From positions 3,410,001 through 3,474,000 of the forward strand of contig NZ_CP047024.1 of the NCBI RefSeq assembly GCF_009796745.1: a stretch of 64,000 bases of DNA, written 5' to 3'. The stretch is from Paraglaciecola sp. L1A13 (GTDB taxonomy: Bacteria; Pseudomonadota; Gammaproteobacteria; Enterobacterales; Alteromonadaceae). Positions 16,128 through 24,910 of the stretch are shown piece by piece. Each line of letters opens with the position of its first letter. Within the stretch, counting starts at the first letter, position 1. The position numbers and the translations under genes are program-made. The notes beneath the pieces were generated by a model. The model ran no database searches and was not told the DNA's origin. It saw only the letters and a program-made list of their open reading frames with translations.

Positions 16128-18191
16128 TTAAAAAGTGTATTGGGCGCTAACGCCAACCTGACGGCCATCACCCAACTGATAATACGGTTCTGGTGTGGCA
16201 TAACCTTCACGAGGGTCGTTGTTAAAACCGCCAAAACCACGCACATAATACGTCCGGTCAAATACATTCTTGACCCAAACAGAGCAAGACCAATCTTGAA
16301 CATCAAAACGCATAGCCGTGTTGACTAACACGTATGATGGCGATTTCTCATCATTGCCGTCTGAGAATCTATACTCGTCTTTACCGTCAGCATCGATAGT
16401 CCAGCTAACTTGCTCTGACAAACGTACGTCGGCGCCAATATTAAACGTGTAATTAGGAGCCTGCGCCTGATCCTGCTTATTAACAACAGAGCCATCAGCC
16501 AATGTATAACCTTCAAATGTCGCATCTAACCAGCCAAGGTTGGCGTGTAAATTAACGTGCTCATTTACTTGCCATCCTGATTCCAGCTCGTAACCCCAAT
16601 TCGTTCCTGTATCAGCATTACCAATGATATCAATGAACGTAGCACTGCCGTCAGCACGAGTTTGTACGTCATAATCACTGACCTGAGTATCTTCTCTATC
16701 CATATAAAAAACCGCGATGCGAATAAAGGCATCGTAATTAACAAAGTTACCTTTTACCCCAATTTCGTAGTTCCAATTGTACTCAGGTTGGTAAATGCGT
16801 TTTTCAGCAGTAACTCGTTCATCTGGGTTGAATCCAGCGGCTTTATACCCTCTGGACAAGCTGGCATATACTGATGCGCTATCTAAACTGTAATCCAACA
16901 CGGCTTTTCCGCCGATTAAGGTTTTGTCACTGGTTTGAGAAAAACCACTGTTATCAGCGTAATCAATTTCAAAGCGATCAGCTCTTAGACCGAGTCGTAA
17001 ACTAAGCGTTTCAGACAATTGGGTATCTAGTTGCGAGTACACAGCAAAGTTATCTTGTTGATAACGACTGGTGAAATCAGTATCAGCGTAGGTGTATTCA
17101 CGTAGTAGATCTTCATCCATGGTCTTTGAATAAAGACCAAATAACCACTGGGTAGAGCCGTTGAATAATGTTGAGCTGTCATTTGATAACAGCCTTATAT
17201 CCATATTTTTAGTATCTCGATCTCTGAAATAGCTGTCTACCGAAGAGTACTCATCGGGATGGAAGCCTACATACGTCCAGTCTTCGTCATAGCTATAACC
17301 CATATCAGAGTCGGATTGACTTAAAATAATAAATATGTCAGCAAATTCGCTGTTTATCTCAGTTTTGAGTCCTAGCGCATGGGTTTCCTGCCGATCGAAG
17401 CCCGGCTCATCAGCGCGTGACTCACGGCTATTCTCAAGTGAAAAAGCATCGTAGCCGTTATCAATGTCGAAATATTGATAATTAAGATCAAACGTCAACC
17501 AATCAGTGGCGAGATATTTCAGTTTTACTCGTGAAGTAAATTCATCGAGGTTATCTGTATCATCGCGGTTTAAAAAGGTGTTCTCAACGAAGCCGTCACT
17601 CTTGTACTGTTGAACCGCTACCCGATAAAATAAACTATCAGTTATCGCGTTGCCGTATGCGCCGCCTAAACTCCAAGTATTCTGTTCCGCGAGTGAAAAC
17701 GATAACTTACCGCTTTGTTCTGGCCCAGCATCGACGGTTTTGATTTTAATCACGCCTGCCATTGCGCTAGCGCCGAATTCGGTCGCTTGTGGGCCTCGTA
17801 AAATCTCGACCTGCTGCACGTCAAATAAGGTTCCTACGCCTGCAATCCCCGAAAAGTCAAAATCATCTACCAAGAAACCAACCGACGGATTACTAGGCTC
17901 TGAGAATTGACTACGCTCGCCGATGCCACGTATTTGCACGAACCGGCCTCTTGAGGCGCCGCTAGCAAAATTTATATTTGCTCCAATATTTAATACATCT
18001 TCAAGATGCTGTGCCTGGCGAGATTCAATTTGCGACTCACTTAAAATGGTCGCACTCGCCGGCAAAAACATGAGCGCTTGCTCACGAAAGTCTGAGCTGA
18101 CGGTAATACGCTCAAGGTCATTTAACTCATTAGCTTGGGCTGTAAAACTGGATGCAATTGATAGCGCTAGTAAGGTAGAACAAAACTTCAT
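16128..18191 (-). CDS. TonB-dependent receptor, probable outer-membrane thiamine receptor
   Basis: A 687-residue outer-membrane receptor. A signal peptide ends near Ala-Gln-Ala (residue 20), followed by a TonB-box-like Glu-Arg-Ile-Thr-Val and the plug domain with Val-Glu-Ile-Leu-Arg-Gly-Pro-Gln-Ala-Thr and Ala-Gly-Val-Ile, then a 22-strand barrel ending in aromatic Phe (Gln-Tyr-Thr-Phe). The gene lies directly behind a TPP riboswitch and in front of thiamine-binding, PnuT and kinase genes. The ligand is therefore most likely thiamine or a phosphate ester. It would be energised by a TonB-ExbBD system such as the one at 23.4-26.3 kb. Confidence 0.9.
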   Translation of the reverse strand: MKFCSTLLALSIASSFTAQANELNDLERITVSSDFREQALMFLPASATILSESQIESRQAQHLEDVLNIGANINFASGASRGRFVQIRGIGERSQFSEPSNPSVGFLVDDFDFSGIAGVGTLFDVQQVEILRGPQATEFGASAMAGVIKIKTVDAGPEQSGKLSFSLAEQNTWSLGGAYGNAITDSLFYRVAVQQYKSDGFVENTFLNRDDTDNLDEFTSRVKLKYLATDWLTFDLNYQYFDIDNGYDAFSLENSRESRADEPGFDRQETHALGLKTEINSEFADIFIILSQSDSDMGYSYDEDWTYVGFHPDEYSSVDSYFRDRDTKNMDIRLLSNDSSTLFNGSTQWLFGLYSKTMDEDLLREYTYADTDFTSRYQQDNFAVYSQLDTQLSETLSLRLGLRADRFEIDYADNSGFSQTSDKTLIGGKAVLDYSLDSASVYASLSRGYKAAGFNPDERVTAEKRIYQPEYNWNYEIGVKGNFVNYDAFIRIAVFYMDREDTQVSDYDVQTRADGSATFIDIIGNADTGTNWGYELESGWQVNEHVNLHANLGWLDATFEGYTLADGSVVNKQDQAQAPNYTFNIGADVRLSEQVSWTIDADGKDEYRFSDGNDEKSPSYVLVNTAMRFDVQDWSCSVWVKNVFDRTYYVRGFGGFNNDPREGYATPEPYYQLGDGRQVGVSAQYTF

Positions 18192-18278
18192 TGGGATCTC
18201 TTCAGTGATAGTTTGAAAAGACCCGGCTTTGCGGCAGACAAATGGGAGATGTTTACATTGGATGATGTGAACGAAATA

Positions 18279-18365
18279 ACCATTCCTACGCCGGTATTAT
18301 CCGGATCAGGTGTTAGGGTCATATCTCAACTCGAGACAAATCTCAGCCTTTCGGCACCCCTTGGT
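18279..18365 (-). promoter_or_regulatory. TPP riboswitch (THI element)
   Basis: Read on the minus strand it has every conserved block in order: GGGGTGCCGAAAGGCTGAGA, a variable P3 extension, ACCCTAACACCTGATCCGG, ATAATACCGGCGTAGGAA. The ends pair as ACCA/TGGT to close P1. The aptamer lies 88 bases upstream of the receptor ATG. TPP binding would reduce expression of the operon; whether this works by termination or by hiding the ribosome binding site is not clear from the intervening bases. Confidence 0.96.
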
Positions 18366-18401
18366 AATAAAACACACGTTTGAGCGCGTGTTAGTGGCGA
18401 C

Positions 18402-18429
18402 AGTGTAGCAATACTGTAACCCAGCGCAA
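18402..18429 (-). promoter_or_regulatory. Promoter upstream of the TPP riboswitch
   Basis: On the minus strand TTGCGC and TACACT are 16 bases apart. The predicted start is near 18396, about 30 bases before the aptamer, leaving room for a small hairpin (ACACG...CGTGT). Spacing and position fit; the hexamers are moderate matches. Confidence 0.5.
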
Positions 18430-18470
18430 GCCCTGTTTTATCGAGTGATAAAGCACAATCGGGTAGTAAA

Positions 18471-19361
18471 TTACTCTACCAGCTGTAACTTGACCAACTT
18501 GTTACTGGAAAAAATGGAAGACTCCTGAGTAAACCATATCTGGCCAGACGGGTGTGCACAAACCCCCTCAACTTGACCAAAACCTGGTAGCGGGATTTTA
18601 TCAATTAATGCAAATTCACGATCTAATATGACGATAAACGGATCGCCAAATCCCATACGTTTAGATGGGTAGCCAACTAGAATGTAACGTTGTTTCGCTT
18701 TGTCATAATCCGCTCCGGTTATGACGCCTGGGATCCCTTTTACTAATTTTTTTGCACTCAGTTTTTGTTTATTTTGACTTTTGTCGACAATATAAATTTT
18801 GAGCAGATCCGTTAGCCAACTTTTTGAAAATAATACCAAATGATCATCAACGGCGACCAAGGCCTCCGCGTCGAAATCGTGGTTCAGTGATTCATTTTCT
18901 GATGGTTTATTTCCGTCATATGAAAGACTAAGCTTCGTTGCACTGTCGAGAGGTTCAGCACTGCGCGGAAATTTATAGATGATTACATTTTTACGGGTAC
19001 CTCGATTATTGCCAATATCGCCGATATAGAAAAATGAATCATCCGCAGTCAACGCCTCCCAATCTTTATTCTTGACGTCTTCTGGTGTTAACTTGGACAC
19101 AATACGGCCGTTTTCGTCTAGACGAAAGACAACCGGTGCGTTACCAGAGTCGTTCAAACTGTATACGCTATTGTCAGGCGAACAGTAAAGCGCTGAGGTT
19201 TCCTCTAACGCGCTTGACAAAGATACACTTTCTATAATTTCGAATTTCGCTTGCGTTGCAAATGCACAACTATTAATAAAGAAAAGGCTAGCAGTAAGCA
19301 CTCCCGAAGCACAACGGTTTAACGCCGACAACTTGTATAGAAAATTTAGGCTATTACGCAT
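18471..19361 (-). CDS. Exported protein with propeller-like repeats, function unknown
   Basis: A 296-residue protein with an N-terminal hydrophobic segment (residues 18-36) that looks like a signal peptide ending near Ala-Phe-Ala-Thr. The mature part has short beta-rich units: Asn-Asp-Ser-Gly-Asn, Tyr-Ile-Gly-Asp-Ile-Gly-Asn-Asn, Asp-Ala-Glu-Ala-Leu, Val-Glu-Gly-Val-Cys and Gly-Gln-Ile-Trp-Phe-Thr-Gln-Glu. These resemble SdiA-regulated, phytase-like or other beta-propeller periplasmic proteins. Ligand and reaction are unknown. The start is only two bases after the stop of the thioesterase gene, so the two are co-translated, an unusual pairing of a cytoplasmic enzyme and an exported protein. 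Confidence 0.7.
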   Translation of the reverse strand: MRNSLNFLYKLSALNRCASGVLTASLFFINSCAFATQAKFEIIESVSLSSALEETSALYCSPDNSVYSLNDSGNAPVVFRLDENGRIVSKLTPEDVKNKDWEALTADDSFFYIGDIGNNRGTRKNVIIYKFPRSAEPLDSATKLSLSYDGNKPSENESLNHDFDAEALVAVDDHLVLFSKSWLTDLLKIYIVDKSQNKQKLSAKKLVKGIPGVITGADYDKAKQRYILVGYPSKRMGFGDPFIVILDREFALIDKIPLPGFGQVEGVCAHPSGQIWFTQESSIFSSNKLVKLQLVE

Positions 19362-19363
19362 AA

Positions 19364-19771
19364 TTAGATTAATCCTTTCATCTCCAGTTTTGCTCGTTCT
19401 GCTAACTCATCAAAGGTTTTACCATGAGCTACAGGCAAACGAGTTTCGCGATCGACGCGCACAAAAACGATATCGTCGGCGAGACAAATCGTTCTCTTGG
19501 TCTCCTTATTTCGCACCAAGCAAGTCACTGTAATTGATGTTCGTCCAACCTTCTTTGTTTCAAGCCCAAATTCAACCACATCGCCTTGCAATGCTGGAGA
19601 TTCAAAGCTGATTTCACCGATATGCTTTGTTACCAACTGGTTGGTTCCCAACTGACAAATAGCATATATCGCCGACTCTTCATCAATCCACTCTAAAGCA
19701 CGCCCACCAAATAATGAGTTTGCATAATTAAGGTCATTGGGCATGACTAATCTTCTTGATAAAAAACGCAT
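19364..19771 (-). CDS. Hotdog-fold acyl-CoA thioesterase (YciA type)
   Basis: A 135-residue single hotdog domain. Met-Pro-Asn-Asp-Leu-Asn-Tyr-Ala-Asn-Ser-Leu-Phe-Gly-Gly (residues 10-23) holds the conserved Asn and Gly-Gly of YciA/BFIT-like thioesterases, and Asp-Glu-Glu-Ser-Ala sits on the central helix. Family members hydrolyse acyl-CoA to free acid and CoA. It is the first gene of a two-gene unit with the exported protein at 18471-19361 and is divergent from tmcA. The chain-length preference cannot be read from sequence. Confidence 0.88.
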   Translation of the reverse strand: MRFLSRRLVMPNDLNYANSLFGGRALEWIDEESAIYAICQLGTNQLVTKHIGEISFESPALQGDVVEFGLETKKVGRTSITVTCLVRNKETKRTICLADDIVFVRVDRETRLPVAHGKTFDELAERAKLEMKGLI

Positions 19772-19838
19772 TCGTATTCCTTAGTAACTTTGCTTAAACT
19801 GGCGATAATTTCCGACACATTGTACAGATAAAATCAGC

Positions 19839-21992
19839 ATGGATTTGCACTTTAAAATACAAGATTGGCTAAAAGCGAGAAAAAATCACCTATGCCATCG
19901 GCAGTTAGTGATTATTAGCGGACCTGAAAATTGGGCCGAAAAGCTGTCTCAAGAAATAATAACTATCGCTGAAATACCAGAAAACAAATTACTTTGGGTA
20001 GGGGATCGTTTAGATTCATCCCTAAACGTAGATTGTCTTACCTATCGACAACATTTAGGCACAGAGTACGATGCACTTGTATACAACGTGTACACAGGGC
20101 TAAGTGCGAGTGCATTAATAGCCTTTAGCGGCACTATTATGGCAGGTGGGGTCATGATCCTTATTTGTCCTGACTTTACGCGTTGGCCAGATTATCCTGA
20201 CCCACTGGCGAGTAAACGTTCATCTTACGGATGTAATCAAAATGCTGAACAAAGCTACTTTACTCGGCGCTTGATATCCCTGATTCAAAACGATTTAGAC
20301 ACCATAGTTATCACACCGGAGAGAATTAATGGACACAATGTATTCGTCCCTCAGGAAGATATTGGTCGTAAGCTGAATAGCTCAACACCTGAGCAACAAA
20401 CAATCATTACTAGCATATTAAGCATGTCTGACAGTCATAAAGACCGGCCAATCGTGATAACTGCTGATAGAGGACGTGGCAAATCATCTGCATTAGGATT
20501 GGCAGCTAAAGAGCTGATAGAAAAAAGATCTAAACAAATAATTATTACCGCGCCGAATAAGAAAAATGTGGAGCAAGTCTTTGCTTTTGCTCAGTCTTCC
20601 TCTGTAGCGCAAGGTGATACGAACACAAACCTTGCATTTGTTGCTCCCGATGCCCTTTTAGCCGAACCACACGAAGCTGACTTACTTTTTATAGATGAAG
20701 CAGCCGCTATTCCCGCATCAATATTGAAAGCACTTTTAAACAAGTTTTCTAGCGTTGTAATGAGTTCGACTGTGCACGGATACGAAGGTGCTGGGCGCGG
20801 CTTCGAACTGCGCTTTAAACCTTATCTAGAAAAGAATAAGAAAGGATGGAAGGCATTCACACTTACTATGCCTATTCGTTGGTATAAAAATGACTGTTTA
20901 GAAGCGTTCTGGTTCCGCTGCTTTATGATGGAAGACATCACGTCCTTTTCTACAGACAAGCACATCACGACTATTACTGAGGCAGTCCTGCCAATCCATC
21001 CTGACTCCATTATAGCTAACATTGAAAGTAATAAAGTCATAGAGATATCACGCGCACAACTTGTCGATGACCCCATATTATTGCACCAGACATTTTCTTT
21101 ACTCGTGAATGCGCATTATCAAACGAGCCCTGATGATTTAGTTAGATTATTAGATGCGCCAGAACAACGCTTATTCACTTACACTTTACATTCCAAAGTA
21201 GTAGGTGTTGCCTTAATCATCGAGGAAGGCGGTGATAATTTAAGCAAACTTTCAACAGCAATTACGCTGGGTGATAGACGAGTGAATGGTCACATGGTAG
21301 CCCAAAATCTCGCTTTACATACTGCAAACCAAAAATTTTGCTGTATTAAGCAATGGCGTATCGTAAGAATCGCTGTTGATAAACCTCAAAGGCGCAATAA
21401 AATTGGAAGTGCATTATTAAATGCTATCAGTGAATCGGCGAAAACAAAAAGTGTTGAACTGCTGACAAGTTCTTTTGGTGCATCGGAAAATTTACTTAAT
21501 TTTTGGACTCAGAATAAGTTTTCACCATTGAAGCTGGGGTTCAAGCGAGATGCAGCCAGTGATGAAGTAAGCTTGATTGTGGGTCGTGCATTATCAGTAA
21601 ATGGCTCAACTTCGGTGTCAAAGGTACGCGATCAATTTACTAAAGAGTTGCATTATCATATCTCTCGTTACCACCGAATGACTAACACGGCTTTGCTTTC
21701 GAAGCTATTAATACAATGTAAATGTGAATCAATTACCGTTGATGAACAGCGCCGAGTAGCGTGTTTTCTATCATCGAAAAATCCCTTTGATACATTTTCT
21801 CAAGTACTGGCAAAATACCTTCTAATGAAATTATCCTCTATTGAGACAATCAGTGATATACCTATCGGAACAGATTTGCTAGTGGCTAGCCTATTGCAAT
21901 TTAAACCAACAGAGACGTTAGTAACAGAGTTTAAGTTGAGCGGAAAAAAAGCGTTAAACAAACATATACGACTCGCTTTAATAGACCTATAG
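19839..21992 (+). CDS. tmcA: tRNA(Met) cytidine acetyltransferase
   Basis: TmcA forms N4-acetylcytidine at the wobble base of elongator tRNA-Met with acetyl-CoA and ATP/GTP. The 717-residue protein has the RecD-like helicase domain: Walker A in Asp-Arg-Gly-Arg-Gly-Lys-Ser-Ser (about residue 213) and Walker B in Leu-Leu-Phe-Ile-Asp-Glu-Ala-Ala-Ala-Ile-Pro. The GNAT domain follows (Trp-Arg-Ile-Val-Arg-Ile-Ala-Val, then Arg-Arg-Asn-Lys-Ile-Gly-Ser-Ala-Leu-Leu), then the C-terminal tRNA-binding tail. The length is slightly above that of E. coli TmcA (671). It is a single-gene unit ending at the hairpin at 22040. Confidence 0.95.
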   Translation: MDLHFKIQDWLKARKNHLCHRQLVIISGPENWAEKLSQEIITIAEIPENKLLWVGDRLDSSLNVDCLTYRQHLGTEYDALVYNVYTGLSASALIAFSGTIMAGGVMILICPDFTRWPDYPDPLASKRSSYGCNQNAEQSYFTRRLISLIQNDLDTIVITPERINGHNVFVPQEDIGRKLNSSTPEQQTIITSILSMSDSHKDRPIVITADRGRGKSSALGLAAKELIEKRSKQIIITAPNKKNVEQVFAFAQSSSVAQGDTNTNLAFVAPDALLAEPHEADLLFIDEAAAIPASILKALLNKFSSVVMSSTVHGYEGAGRGFELRFKPYLEKNKKGWKAFTLTMPIRWYKNDCLEAFWFRCFMMEDITSFSTDKHITTITEAVLPIHPDSIIANIESNKVIEISRAQLVDDPILLHQTFSLLVNAHYQTSPDDLVRLLDAPEQRLFTYTLHSKVVGVALIIEEGGDNLSKLSTAITLGDRRVNGHMVAQNLALHTANQKFCCIKQWRIVRIAVDKPQRRNKIGSALLNAISESAKTKSVELLTSSFGASENLLNFWTQNKFSPLKLGFKRDAASDEVSLIVGRALSVNGSTSVSKVRDQFTKELHYHISRYHRMTNTALLSKLLIQCKCESITVDEQRRVACFLSSKNPFDTFSQVLAKYLLMKLSSIETISDIPIGTDLLVASLLQFKPTETLVTEFKLSGKKALNKHIRLALIDL

Positions 21993-22039
21993 ATCCAAAG
22001 AAGCTCATAAAAAAAAGCGCCATGATAAGGCACAAAAAA

Positions 22040-22056
22040 GGCTCCATATAGGAGCC
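22040..22056. terminator. Bidirectional terminator between tmcA and the TonB operon
   Basis: A six-base GC-rich stem (GGCTCC with GGAGCC) has a five-base loop, preceded by AAAAAA and followed by CTTT. It lies between convergent genes. The A-run gives a T-run on the minus strand, so it best serves the leftward TonB operon but can act both ways. Confidence 0.75.
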
Positions 22057-22094
22057 CTTTAACATTCGTTATCACATCTACAATTAATAAATTA

Positions 22095-23357
22095 TTATAG
22101 TGTAATACCGCGGTTCTTAGCTTTCTCTTTTATATAAGGTGCCCAACTTCTCGCACTACGTGAAGTTGATTTATCCTTTCTGGCTTCAAGAACATGCTTA
22201 TATGCTTCTCTGTATTTACCAGTATAAAAATTGGCTTCCATCATCGCCATATGAATACGGCCACGATCGTCAGCACCTTCATCAAGTGCTTTTTGTAAAG
22301 CTGTAAGAGCAGCGCTATATTTCTCTGCAGTTAGCAGTAGCGTACCTTGCTTGCGATACAAATCAGGGTCTGAGTTCATTTTAGCCGCTTCGCCATAGTA
22401 GGCAGCTGCTTTTAAATGATTCTTAGCCTGATGCCAAGAGTTAGCTAGATTTGTTAACGCTTTATCGTCACGTTTGATTAAGCCACTTTCAACGTTTTTC
22501 TCGAACACTACTGCCGCTTTATAAGGAATTTCATTAGTCGCGTACAACTGAGTCAATGCCTTAATTTCAGCAGCCTTGGTCAAGTAACCTTGATTGTAAG
22601 CCATTTCAAAGGTAGATAAACCTTTCTTATAATCTTCAACCAACATGTAGAAGAAACCAAGTTGTGTCCAGTTAGCTTTATTATCAGGAAAGATTTTAAC
22701 CATTTCCTCGGCAACTTCGACAGTCTCTTTATACATTTTACGACTGTAAAAAGAGGTCAACTTTAATGCATAAGCATTTTTATTAGGTTTGTCATCTAAT
22801 GCGATCGATTTATCAAGCGGCGCGATCATATCAGCAAACTTTTGCGTTTCGTACAAAGCCTGTCCCATACGAAGATACACATCGGCATCTTCCTTACAGG
22901 TAAAGTCCATCCACTGTTGATAACGTTTTACAGCTACGTCATAACGCTTTTCTTGCATATTTAAATCTGCAATTAGACGTAATGTACCAGACTGCTCAGT
23001 GTCATTAAGTGCCTTGGAATCTACTGACTTTTCCAAATACTCTAAAGCCTTTGGTCCAGTTTCCGATTTAGTCGCTAATAAATTACCGATAAAACGGTCA
23101 GTAAACGCTCTGTCAAAAGCTTGAGAAGTATCGATTTCGTACAAAATAGATAAGGCTTCATCAACCAAGTCTTCATTGTACGCTTCGAAAGCTTTCTGAA
23201 CCTTTTTACCTGTTCTTTCGCTAGGAATGTTTGTAGGACCACGTTTGTAACCAGGACAAACGATCGCTGCAGACTGAGCACTAACGAAACTGGAGCTTAA
23301 CGTCGTAGCGGCAAACGTTGCGCCAACCAAAAATGTTTTAAAATATTTATTCATCAT
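22095..23357 (-). CDS. TPR-repeat periplasmic protein of the TonB system
   Basis: A 420-residue protein with a signal peptide (Lys-rich start, hydrophobic core, cleavage near Val-Ser-Ala-Gln at residue 28) and about nine to ten degenerate tetratricopeptide repeats, visible as alternating Ala/Tyr/Leu helices (for example Tyr-Leu-Arg-Met-Gly-Gln-Ala-Leu-Tyr). It is the last gene of the six-gene TonB operon and overlaps tonB by four bases. In Vibrio and Shewanella-type TonB2 clusters a TPR gene has the same place. The partner is unknown; a scaffold for the transducer is the usual suggestion. Confidence 0.85.
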   Translation of the reverse strand: MMNKYFKTFLVGATFAATTLSSSFVSAQSAAIVCPGYKRGPTNIPSERTGKKVQKAFEAYNEDLVDEALSILYEIDTSQAFDRAFTDRFIGNLLATKSETGPKALEYLEKSVDSKALNDTEQSGTLRLIADLNMQEKRYDVAVKRYQQWMDFTCKEDADVYLRMGQALYETQKFADMIAPLDKSIALDDKPNKNAYALKLTSFYSRKMYKETVEVAEEMVKIFPDNKANWTQLGFFYMLVEDYKKGLSTFEMAYNQGYLTKAAEIKALTQLYATNEIPYKAAVVFEKNVESGLIKRDDKALTNLANSWHQAKNHLKAAAYYGEAAKMNSDPDLYRKQGTLLLTAEKYSAALTALQKALDEGADDRGRIHMAMMEANFYTGKYREAYKHVLEARKDKSTSRSARSWAPYIKEKAKNRGITL

Positions 23358-23968
23358 GATTGATCCAACTTAAAGTCTAACTGAACTTTCATACCTGTCT
23401 GTTTCATCGGCTTACCATCTTCAACCTTCGGCTTATACTTCCACTTTCTCAGTGCACGTTTAGCTTCACGGTCAAAAACACGCTTAGGATCAGCGTCAAT
23501 TACGTCTACGTCTTCAACACCACCCACTTCGTTGATAGTAAAAGAAAGTTTAACCCAACCTTCTTTACCGTCACGAGCAGCTTGCGCAGGGTACTTAGGT
23601 TCGATACGAACGATTGGTGTAGCATCACCATCTCGCTGCATTGCACCAACGCCACCAATATCAACAGATGCACCACCAATATCCACTGCTGGCATATTGA
23701 AGCTTAGTCCGTCGGTATTTGCGTCCGCAGTATCCGGTTCAACAGGTTCCAATTTAGGAGGTTGTTGAGGCGGTGGCGGAGGCGGAGGCGGAACCCGATT
23801 TCTGGTTTGAGTTGAATCGTCCGGTGTCGACATAACAATATCAATCACTGGCGCAGGCGGTACTTTATCTGCAGGTCTTGACGAGTTTGAAATCAACTTA
23901 GCCATAACAACAAATAATACGAATGCAATTACCCCACCAAGGAGCACAGAAACAATTAAACGTCCCAT
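23354..23968 (-). CDS. tonB: TonB energy transducer
   Basis: A 204-residue TonB: one N-terminal membrane helix (residues 4-26), a periplasmic Pro-rich stretch (eight consecutive prolines around residue 65), a Gly/Asp-rich linker, and a C-terminal TonB domain starting Arg-Ile-Glu-Pro-Lys-Tyr-Pro with Gly-Trp-Val-Lys-Leu-Ser-Phe and Trp-Lys-Tyr-Lys-Pro. It carries proton-motive energy from ExbB-ExbD to outer-membrane receptors, four of which could be served locally or elsewhere. It lies two bases after exbD and overlaps the TPR gene. Confidence 0.95.
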   Translation of the reverse strand: MGRLIVSVLLGGVIAFVLFVVMAKLISNSSRPADKVPPAPVIDIVMSTPDDSTQTRNRVPPPPPPPPQQPPKLEPVEPDTADANTDGLSFNMPAVDIGGASVDIGGVGAMQRDGDATPIVRIEPKYPAQAARDGKEGWVKLSFTINEVGGVEDVDVIDADPKRVFDREAKRALRKWKYKPKVEDGKPMKQTGMKVQLDFKLDQS

Positions 23969-23970
23969 AT

Positions 23971-24372
23971 TTAGCTCCCCTTAGCAGCAATAGAAATACG
24001 ATCTATACCTGCGGATTTGATTTGATCCATTACTTCGATCACCACACCATATTCTGCATTTTCGTCAGCTTGAACAATTACGACATCGGAAGGCTGTTCG
24101 GCTAACAAACGTTCTAAGTTAGCGCGAACACTATCAACATCTATTTCGCGTTTATCCATCCAGACGTTGCCGTCTTCTGTGATCGCAATAAAGATATTGG
24201 CGTTCTTAGGCATAATAGCTTGCGATGCACCTGGTTTGTTAACCTCGATGCCCGCTTCTTTGACGAAAACAGTCGTTACAATAAAGAAGATCAGCATGAT
24301 AAACACGATGTCCAACATCGGCGTCATGTCTATCGCAGCATCTTCTTCTTCAACACGTACTTTGCGAGCCAT
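23971..24372 (-). CDS. exbD: ExbD biopolymer transport protein
   Basis: A 133-residue ExbD/TolR protein with a single membrane helix near residues 18-40. The proton-pathway Asp is in Met-Leu-Asp-Ile-Val-Phe-Ile-Met-Leu, and the periplasmic domain carries a Val-Val-Ile-Gln-Ala-Asp segment. It forms the proton channel with the ExbB proteins. It sits 12 bases after exbB and two bases before tonB. Confidence 0.95.
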   Translation of the reverse strand: MARKVRVEEEDAAIDMTPMLDIVFIMLIFFIVTTVFVKEAGIEVNKPGASQAIMPKNANIFIAITEDGNVWMDKREIDVDSVRANLERLLAEQPSDVVIVQADENAEYGVVIEVMDQIKSAGIDRISIAAKGS

Positions 24373-24384
24373 AAATTCCTCTCT

Positions 24385-24909
24385 CTAATGATGGGGCAAA
24401 CTGTCAACTAGCTTTTCTTTTGCCATTTTAACTCTCGATTCAAGGCGAGAACTAAAAAACACACCAGATAAAGCAGCGACCATCCCAGCCATCGTTGGAA
24501 TCGTAGCCATTGATATACCAGCAGCCATAAGGCGCGGATTACCTGTGCCTTGCGTTGCCATCGTTTCGAAAACGCCGATCATTCCAGTAACCGTTCCTAA
24601 AAGGCCGATTAAAGGACACATAGCAACAAGCGTTTTAATCAACACCATTCTTGCGCTAAGTCCATCGGATGCTTGCGAAATCCATGCGTCACGGATTCTA
24701 TGCGCATACCAAGAGGTAGTATCTTCTCGAGCATCCCAATTTGAGACAATTTCTTTTCTCATTTTAGGAAAAACGGAAGTTAAATACCAATAACGCTCTA
24801 TCATCAAAACCCACATTAAGAAGAGCGCTAAGGCGACAACGTATAATACGTCACCGCCGGCAGCGATAAAGTCCCTGACAGACTCCCATAGTTCTATCAG
24901 GTATAACAT
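24385..24909 (-). CDS. exbB: ExbB proton channel protein (MotA/TolQ/ExbB family)
   Basis: The compact ExbB of the TonB2-type system. Starting at ATG 24909 (Met-Leu-Tyr-Leu-Ile-Glu-Leu-Trp) gives 174 residues; the longer open frame to 24963 would overlap the upstream gene's end, while 24909 lies one base after that stop. Three membrane segments are visible, and the family signature Pro-Leu-Ile-Gly-Leu-Leu-Gly-Thr-Val-Thr-Gly-Met is followed by Gly-Ile-Ser-Met-Ala. It works with ExbD and TtpC. Confidence 0.94.
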   Translation of the reverse strand: MLYLIELWESVRDFIAAGGDVLYVVALALFLMWVLMIERYWYLTSVFPKMRKEIVSNWDAREDTTSWYAHRIRDAWISQASDGLSARMVLIKTLVAMCPLIGLLGTVTGMIGVFETMATQGTGNPRLMAAGISMATIPTMAGMVAALSGVFFSSRLESRVKMAKEKLVDSLPHH

Positions 24910-24910
24910 C

